Positions 35,930 through 41,451 of a stretch of 43,497 nt of DNA are shown here, in pieces (within the stretch, counting starts at the first letter, position 1; every line of letters begins with the position of its first letter). Position numbers and translations under genes: made by a program. The notes beneath the pieces are model-generated. The model saw only the letters and a program-made list of their open reading frames with translations, did not search any database and was not told the DNA's origin. The DNA is from Prevotella sp. (GTDB lineage Bacteria; Bacteroidota; Bacteroidia; Bacteroidales; Bacteroidaceae). The DNA is taken from NCBI GenBank assembly GCA_024682415.1, contig JAIKZG010000048.1, positions 1-43,497 of the forward strand, written 5' to 3'.

Positions 35930-36445
35930 TTAATACTTTTTTTTCTTTGTGAAACTTATGGGTAGAGTATAGTCAATATCAGCGCTCTCTCCATTTGCTA
36001 ATTTGCCAGGATACCATTTAGGACAACGTTTCAGTAGAGAAACAACTTGTTGTCCGAATTCCTTGCGCTGTGGTTGTGAAAGGATTTTTATATTATCTAT
36101 ATCACCTTTTTTATTAATTGTAAATGTTACTATCACCTTCGCATCTTCTGTTTCAAGTCCTTTGGGATATTTAAGATTTTCACCTATCCATTTTAGGAAC
36201 TCAGAAAAATCAAGATTTTCTCTGAATTTTGGAGCAGATGCATTCTCTGGAAGTATTTCTACTTCTTTAAGAGGCTCTGTCTTTAATCCTTGATTGATAT
36301 TACTATTATAAACGCAAATTATTAAAGTAATAACAAACAAAGAAATTGCGAAAAACAGATAGCGTCTGCTTATGCGTCTTCTATTTTGTCTGTTGCATAA
36401 GTCTTTACCTAAAATATAAACTTCATTTCCGTCATTTTTGTTCAT
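35930..36445 (-). CDS. TonB-family energy transducer
   Basis: A 171-residue protein with a basic cytoplasmic start (RRRISRR), a single membrane helix (about 29-46), a short linker and a C-terminal TonB domain (about 80-171) with NLKYPKG, VIVTFTINKKGDIDNIKIL and a final beta-strand DYTLPISF. It lacks the long Pro-rich spacer of E. coli TonB. TonB transmits proton-motive force to outer-membrane receptors; the receptor encoded divergently at 39134-41449 is the obvious candidate partner. No ExbB/ExbD are in the window. Its ATG overlaps the stop of the LytTR gene (ATGA), so they are coupled. Confidence 0.85.
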   Translation of the reverse strand: MNKNDGNEVYILGKDLCNRQNRRRISRRYLFFAISLFVITLIICVYNSNINQGLKTEPLKEVEILPENASAPKFRENLDFSEFLKWIGENLKYPKGLETEDAKVIVTFTINKKGDIDNIKILSQPQRKEFGQQVVSLLKRCPKWYPGKLANGESADIDYTLPISFTKKKKY

Positions 36446-36822
36446 AAACCTATCATTTTTTTGTTAATACTGTCTTCCAACATCTTCTTTAAAGCCTTTA
36501 AAGCATCTTTTGATGCAGTCAGAACAATATTGTCTTGTTTAAACCCAGAAAGAGTTAGCTCCTGCCGGGATAAATTAATGCCATATATATATGTGTAATT
36601 TATAATCAAGCATTTTCCTACTCTGATAAAAGTTTGTGCTTCAGTTCCCAATTGCGCTTCCAACATTTTTTCAAATGATGAAAGATTGAATGAGAAAATA
36701 TGTCTTCGTCCGTCAAACAAAAACATGTTGGAGTAACTTCCTTCTGATTCTATATAGACAATATCTTTGGGTTGAACTCTTATCAATATATTGGTATTTG
36801 ACAAAATTATATGTTTCATCAA
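36442..36822 (-). CDS. LytTR-family DNA-binding regulator (no receiver domain)
   Basis: A 126-residue protein made almost wholly of a LytTR domain: DIVYIESEGSYSNMFLFDG (about 20-38), FIRVGKCLIINYTYI (about 65-79), then the LSRQELTLSG strand-turn. It lacks the N-terminal response-regulator receiver domain, so it is not a classical two-component partner; it may respond to another input or be constitutive. LytTR proteins bind two direct repeats about 21 bp apart, and such a pair lies at 36889-36925 between this gene and the divergent peptide operon. Likely controls one or both arms. An alternative start is Met2. Confidence 0.85.
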   Translation of the reverse strand: MMKHIILSNTNILIRVQPKDIVYIESEGSYSNMFLFDGRRHIFSFNLSSFEKMLEAQLGTEAQTFIRVGKCLIINYTYIYGINLSRQELTLSGFKQDNIVLTASKDALKALKKMLEDSINKKMIGL

Positions 36823-36842
36823 TATTTTGTTTTCTTTTGGTA

Positions 36843-36876
36843 CAAAGGTAAATCTTTATGGTCAGAAAGCCTCAAA
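36843..36876 (-). promoter_or_regulatory. Promoter of the LytTR-TonB-TPR unit
   Basis: On the minus strand TTTG (36873-36876) and TACCTTTG (36843-36850) are 22 bases apart, close to the consensus arrangement. The start near 36836 leaves a short leader of about 14 bases before the ATG at 36822. Confidence 0.5.
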
Positions 36877-36888
36877 GTAAGTATTAAC

Positions 36889-36925
36889 TATTTTATGAAA
36901 TAGCCTAATTATTTTACGAAATAGC
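36889..36925. promoter_or_regulatory. Paired direct repeats, candidate LytTR operator
   Basis: TATTTTATGAAATAGC (36889-36904) and TATTTTACGAAATAGC (36910-36925) differ at one base and start 21 bp apart, two helical turns. Each holds an internal dyad (TATTT...AAATA). LytTR regulators use pairs of direct repeats with this spacing. They lie 13 bases beyond the -33 of the LytTR promoter and about 125 bp upstream of the peptide-operon -7 element. The remainder of the 304-bp divergent gap (36823-37126) holds only the promoters and a 7-bp hairpin. Confidence 0.55.
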
Positions 36926-37048
36926 TTATTTTGTATGTTTTATAAGATATTATTAGTAAAAAACACATTATAAATGGATTTTGTGAAATGAATAGGGCAA
37001 TTCATAAAAGCAATGGATTAAAGAACTTCCTTATCACACAATCTATTA

Positions 37049-37080
37049 TAACTTTGTGAACGCAATAGAAAATCTATTGC
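37049..37080 (+). promoter_or_regulatory. Promoter -7 element and start-site hairpin of the peptide operon
   Basis: TAACTTTG (37049-37056) matches TAnnTTTG; no TTG lies 20 bases upstream, so activation may be needed. The start near 37063 falls on a perfect 7-bp inverted repeat, GCAATAG (37062-37068) with CTATTGC (37074-37080), which would put a hairpin at the very 5' end of the mRNA. The leader to the peptide ATG is about 64 bases. Confidence 0.5.
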
Positions 37081-37126
37081 TATAGTTAATTACTAAACAA
37101 TAATTACAATTATAAAAACAAAATCT

Positions 37127-37252
37127 ATGGTTGTAAAACAGCCTGAATTCTCTGCAAAAGAGATGGAGAAAATCGTCGGAGGTGTTAAAAAGCACAATGA
37201 CGATAAGACGTATGATGGTGGAACTCTTCAGGAGATAATTGTTACTCCTTAA
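37127..37252 (+). CDS. Double-glycine leader precursor peptide (RiPP/bacteriocin-like), 41 aa
   Basis: A short gene of 41 codons. Residues 1-19, MVVKQPEFSAKEMEKIVGG, fit the leader cut by C39 peptidases: Gly-Gly at -2/-1, hydrophobic residues at -4 (Ile16), -7 (Met13) and -12 (Phe8), and Glu at -8. The predicted released part is 22 residues, starting VKKHNDDKTYDGG and ending TLQEIIVTP. It has three Thr, no Ser and no Cys, four Asp/Glu-rich charges and three Lys. It is first in an operon with a YcaO enzyme, an outer-membrane receptor and a C39 ABC exporter, so it is the likely substrate of all three. The coding sequence is followed by a hairpin. Product activity unknown: antibacterial peptide, signal, or metal- or nutrient-scavenging peptide are all possible. 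Confidence 0.8.
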   Translation: MVVKQPEFSAKEMEKIVGGVKKHNDDKTYDGGTLQEIIVTP

Positions 37253-37267
37253 TAGGTTCCTTTTATG

Positions 37268-37306
37268 TACGTGGGTAATAATGTCCCAAAACATTTTGCC
37301 CACGTA
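37268..37306 (+). terminator. Hairpin between precursor and ycaO (attenuator candidate)
   Basis: TACGTGGG (37268-37275) pairs with CCCACGTA (37299-37306), and inside it AATGT pairs with ACATT around CCCAAA, forming a nested stem. Only TTATTG follows, so read-through is likely. Such hairpins after precursor genes commonly keep the precursor mRNA in excess over the enzyme genes. Confidence 0.55.
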
Positions 37307-37320
37307 TTATTGTGATAATA

Positions 37321-39144
37321 ATGAAAAAAATGAAGAAATATAAAACTTGTTCTCCAGAGAATACAATTCTCAGAATTCGTCAAATCTTAAACGATTTGGG
37401 CATACTTCTTTATGAGAGACATAAGTTGCACAGCAAATTTTATTCTTGCCGTGTATCATTGGGAAATAAGGGATTGATACCATTGAATATAGGAACAAAT
37501 GGTAAAGGTCGATCTTTTGAATATTCTTTAGCGAGTGGATATGCTGAGTTTATGGAGCGATTACAGAATAATTTGCTTTTAAATGCTCAGAAAATGTTAA
37601 CAGAAAAGACTTACAATGCCTTTTCTTTAATATCAGAATACAAGAATAATCATATTGTTTATAGCTGTGATGAAACACACATGGCATTAGACGATATAGA
37701 TTCGTCTTTTCTTTCGGATTTATGTCGTATGACTACATTCGAAGATAAGGATGATTTACTGACATTCGCAAAAGAAATAAAACATGATTTTGTGCCTGTT
37801 GTTGTTCCTTTTTATGATGTGCAAAAGAAAAAAAGTGTTTTATTGCCTGTTGAATTGTTACTTCTTCTCACAGGTTCAAACGGAATGGCATCTGGTAATT
37901 CTCCAAAGGAAGCAATGTTACAAGCATTTTGTGAAATATTTGAGAGATATGTGATAAGTGAAATTTATTGGAAGGAAATAACACCACCTACAATAGATCT
38001 TTCGCTATTTGACAACACAACAATTGGAGGAACTTTAAAAGAGTACCAAAGAAAAACTGGAAATAAAGTAATAATTAAAGATTGCTCACTCGGATTAGGA
38101 ATTCCAGCTTTGGGTATTATCATTATTAATGAAAAAGAATGTCTTTATAATTTCAAGTTGGGAGTAGATCCTGTCCCTTCTGTAGCATTAGAAAGATGTT
38201 TTACTGAAGTTCATCAAGGACGTGATGTTTTTCAAGGTCTTCCTTTTGAATTTATCAACACAAGAAATATCTCAGCAGAAGATAAGGAAAAAGCAGAAGA
38301 CAACTTGATGAATATTTTCATTAATGGTACAGGCTTTTGGCCTATATCTATTTTTAAAGAAAACCCATCTTATAATTTCAAAGGCTTTAATCCAGCCTTA
38401 GGTCAAACAAATGCATACGATATTCAGTATTGTATTAATTTGATAAAAGGATTAGGCTACAATGTTTATATACGAGACAACTCTATGCTTGGTTTTCCGA
38501 CCTACTATATAGTTGTTCCTGGGATGAGTCAAATTCTTAAGAAGAATCCGTTTGTTTCTATCTATAAATCATCTTTTGTCAATCTCATTCATGTAAATCA
38601 ATTAGGACGTATTAATAATGAATATGCGAAAATACTATTTGATGCAATTGATGAGAATTATGAGATCCTTAAGAAGAATGATTTTGAGCTTAAAAGAGTT
38701 TTCGTTTTTAATGTAGATACAGATATAAATGAATTATCATTTGAAATGTTGGCTGCATTGCTTGCATTTTATATAGGTGATAATGATGCTTGTATAAAGT
38801 ATTTAGAGAGATATGTCTTAGGTAAGGATAAGGCATCTTTTTTATACTATTACGCATGTATAGATTATTTGAAAAATCTTAATAATGGAAATGCAACAGA
38901 ACTAATTGCAAAGCTTTATGGAAAGAATATAGCGGATGAGGTCGTAAATGATTTAAGTGACCGCAAAAATATCTTTCAATATTATAATATGCCTAATTGT
39001 CCATATTGTGATAATTGTAAGTTAGCTAATAGTTGTAAGAAGAAAGATATTGATAATATATATGATCTCATAAGAAGAAAGGAGAGAGAATATAATATTG
39101 ATCAGGAAAGAGTAGGTTATGACATATTTGGCGATGAAGAATAA
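37321..39144 (+). CDS. YcaO-domain peptide-modifying enzyme, E. coli YcaO type, with C-terminal Cys cluster
   Basis: With ATG at 37321 (a GTG at 37312 is possible) the product is 607 residues. YcaO enzymes use ATP to activate peptide backbone amides, giving azolines, amidines or thioamides. ATP/Mg-site blocks align with E. coli YcaO from memory: NGKG (60-63), AEFMER with Glu76 and Glu79, SNGMASGN (186-193), EAMLQAFCEIFER (197-209), ALERCFTEVHQGR (289-301). The TPR-like part (about 472-545) matches the E. coli C-terminal region. Then comes C560-x2-C563-x2-C566-x5-C572, a probable metal site absent from E. coli YcaO. No E1-like, TfuA or dehydrogenase partner is encoded. It follows the precursor peptide by 68 bases and overlaps the receptor gene by 11. 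Confidence 0.9.
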   Translation: MKKMKKYKTCSPENTILRIRQILNDLGILLYERHKLHSKFYSCRVSLGNKGLIPLNIGTNGKGRSFEYSLASGYAEFMERLQNNLLLNAQKMLTEKTYNAFSLISEYKNNHIVYSCDETHMALDDIDSSFLSDLCRMTTFEDKDDLLTFAKEIKHDFVPVVVPFYDVQKKKSVLLPVELLLLLTGSNGMASGNSPKEAMLQAFCEIFERYVISEIYWKEITPPTIDLSLFDNTTIGGTLKEYQRKTGNKVIIKDCSLGLGIPALGIIIINEKECLYNFKLGVDPVPSVALERCFTEVHQGRDVFQGLPFEFINTRNISAEDKEKAEDNLMNIFINGTGFWPISIFKENPSYNFKGFNPALGQTNAYDIQYCINLIKGLGYNVYIRDNSMLGFPTYYIVVPGMSQILKKNPFVSIYKSSFVNLIHVNQLGRINNEYAKILFDAIDENYEILKKNDFELKRVFVFNVDTDINELSFEMLAALLAFYIGDNDACIKYLERYVLGKDKASFLYYYACIDYLKNLNNGNATELIAKLYGKNIADEVVNDLSDRKNIFQYYNMPNCPYCDNCKLANSCKKKDIDNIYDLIRRKEREYNIDQERVGYDIFGDEE

Positions 39145-41449
39145 ATTACAGATATTATATGTAATTTGTGGATTTATATTCTTTTCTCAAGAAATGAGTT
39201 CACAAACTTTGAGTGGAAATGTCGCTAATGATAAAGGTGAACCTGTTATTTCTGCTACGGTAATATTGCAGAGCTTAGATTCTGTGTATTCTATGGCAAC
39301 GATAACAGATGTGAATGGAATGTATCATTTTACCAATATTCCACGTCCTTATCGTTTAAGGATTCAACATATTGAATATAAAAGTTTCGTAATAGAAGAT
39401 ACTATACTATGTAATAACATAATATTAGATAATAATGAAAAAACGCTGGGGGAAGTTGTCGTAACTTCCTCTCAGCCTGTTAAGGTCAGTGAAGATGGCG
39501 CATTACAGTATGATGCAAAAACTATATTGCGACACCATCCATCAACCTCTGTTTTTGATTTGTTAGATGGCTTGCCAACAGTCAATCGCAATGGGTCTAC
39601 AATATCTATAGTAGGGACATCGTCAACCACTATTTTAATAAATGGGAGAAAGAGAAATATAAATGAAGAACAACTTCATGCCTTATTGATGTCTGTGCCT
39701 GCTTCAAAGGTGAAAAAGATAGATGTCTTTTATAATACTCCATTAAGATATGGAGTAAAAGGAGCCTCTGTTAATATCCAACTCGATAATTCTACAACAG
39801 AAAAGTCTAATCTAAATGGTGAGGTTAGGTTCTCTGATATTCAGCGCTTTTATAATTCTTGGGAAATCGGAACAAATATGGCTTTTACCAATAAAAGCCT
39901 ATCTATAAACTTGGGTTATAATTTGTCGCACAAGAATGACAGACGAGACCTGAAACTTATCTCTAATCATACGTTAGAAAATAATTTGTATATGGTTAAT
40001 CAGAAATCCATAACTCAAAATAAATATTATGACCATAATGTTTATGGCGATATATCATGGAATGTTAATCATAATGCATCTTTAACTATTGCCTATCTTG
40101 GACAAATGAAGACTCCCCATGCGACTACTCATACTAACACGCTTGTTAATGATGATATATTGGAAAATGTAGTAAGAAATAAGTCTAACGACAAATTACA
40201 TAATTTAGATATAGAACTGGATTATAAGAAAATAAATATAGGTGCAGACGTGACATATTATCATCAAAAGAAGACGCAAAACCTTTGTAATGAGGATATG
40301 ACAGAAGATATGAATGGAGTATTCTTTCAGAAATCTATTCAGACAAGTGTTTTCTTAAATGGAGCTTCTGATTTCTCATGGGGTAATTTGGAATATGGAA
40401 TTTCTGGAGGTTATTCATCTACAGATAATAAAAACGTCTCTGCTTTTTCTGTGAATGAAAGTAAAAATGTAGATTTCTACTCTTCTCAATATGAAAAGAC
40501 GCTGTCTGCTTATTGTGGCTTTAGAAAGAATTTAAGCAAAAATTGTTTCTTTAAGATTTCCTTACAAGGGGAATATTTCCATTCGTCATTAGATAGTATT
40601 AATGCGGAAAGGCGAACTACGTTATGGAGCGATTTTCATTTGTATCCACAATTCACTTTTATGTATAAGTTAAAGCAAATTGGAACAATTCAAATGACAT
40701 TAAATAGCATAAAACGTTATCCTTCGTATTGGAGTACGGCTTCAACTCGCAGCTATATCAATACATACTGCGCGACAGAAGGAAATATTAAATTAAAGCC
40801 ATATACGCATTATGGCATAAATCTCAATTATATTATAAAAAACAAATATATATTTGGATTTTTCGCTGATATAAATGATAAATATTCTACGCAATTACTA
40901 ATACAAGATAGTAAAGAACTCTTGGCTATTTATAAGTATTATAATTTTGATTATAGTAATCGCTTCGGTTTGCTTGCAATAGCTCCAATTAAATGGAGTA
41001 ATTGTTCAAATTCAAATTTTACTTTTATGTTGTTTGATATGCAGCAAAAAAGTAAAATAGAAGGTAGAAAGTTTGATCGAGAAAAGGTTTCTTCACGCAT
41101 TAATGTCACAAATCAATTTAGCTGTCGTTCTAAAGGCTTGACATTAGAGGTTTCAGGATGGTATCAATTTCCTATCATACAAGGAATATATAATGTTAAA
41201 AGTATGTATAATGTAGCTGCAAGCATGACATATAAAATGCCAATAAAAGGATTATATATGATTTTTAAGGCCGACGATATTTTTTGTGGTAATAAAATGC
41301 GAGTACGTTCAATTATGTCTAATCAAAAGTATGCATTCCGTAATATAACAGATACACGTTCGTTAACTATAACATTACGTTATGCATTTAATGATTTTAA
41401 AAAGTCTAAGAATACGCAATTTGATAATTCGCGTCTAGGTTTCAAATAG
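39134..41449 (+). CDS. TonB-dependent outer-membrane beta-barrel protein
   Basis: From ATG 39134 (11 bases inside ycaO) this is 771 residues; a start at 39119 is less likely. Order: signal peptide (to SSQ, about 1-24), carboxypeptidase-regulatory-like domain (25-100: GEPVISATVILQSLDSVYSMATITDVNG), TonB-box-like TLGEVVVTS (104-112), a reduced plug (about 115-205: STSVFDLLDGLPTVNRNGSTISI... TTILINGRKRN), then a barrel of the 'outer membrane beta-barrel' family to the C-terminus. SusD is not encoded beside it. Placed between the YcaO enzyme and the exporter, it may carry the peptide across the outer membrane, recover it with a bound ligand, or confer immunity. Very AT-rich (about 25-32% GC in places). 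Confidence 0.88.
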   Translation: MKNKLQILYVICGFIFFSQEMSSQTLSGNVANDKGEPVISATVILQSLDSVYSMATITDVNGMYHFTNIPRPYRLRIQHIEYKSFVIEDTILCNNIILDNNEKTLGEVVVTSSQPVKVSEDGALQYDAKTILRHHPSTSVFDLLDGLPTVNRNGSTISIVGTSSTTILINGRKRNINEEQLHALLMSVPASKVKKIDVFYNTPLRYGVKGASVNIQLDNSTTEKSNLNGEVRFSDIQRFYNSWEIGTNMAFTNKSLSINLGYNLSHKNDRRDLKLISNHTLENNLYMVNQKSITQNKYYDHNVYGDISWNVNHNASLTIAYLGQMKTPHATTHTNTLVNDDILENVVRNKSNDKLHNLDIELDYKKINIGADVTYYHQKKTQNLCNEDMTEDMNGVFFQKSIQTSVFLNGASDFSWGNLEYGISGGYSSTDNKNVSAFSVNESKNVDFYSSQYEKTLSAYCGFRKNLSKNCFFKISLQGEYFHSSLDSINAERRTTLWSDFHLYPQFTFMYKLKQIGTIQMTLNSIKRYPSYWSTASTRSYINTYCATEGNIKLKPYTHYGINLNYIIKNKYIFGFFADINDKYSTQLLIQDSKELLAIYKYYNFDYSNRFGLLAIAPIKWSNCSNSNFTFMLFDMQQKSKIEGRKFDREKVSSRINVTNQFSCRSKGLTLEVSGWYQFPIIQGIYNVKSMYNVAASMTYKMPIKGLYMIFKADDIFCGNKMRVRSIMSNQKYAFRNITDTRSLTITLRYAFNDFKKSKNTQFDNSRLGFK

Positions 41450-41451
41450 TA

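Noticed and set aside
36988..37059. 23-codon plus-strand frame upstream of the precursor gene
   Set aside because: It overlaps the -7 element of the peptide operon and would not be on that transcript; no leader-peptide features.
37312..37320. GTG start of the YcaO gene adding three residues
   Set aside because: ATG at 37321 is available with the same frame and fits better; the difference does not affect function.
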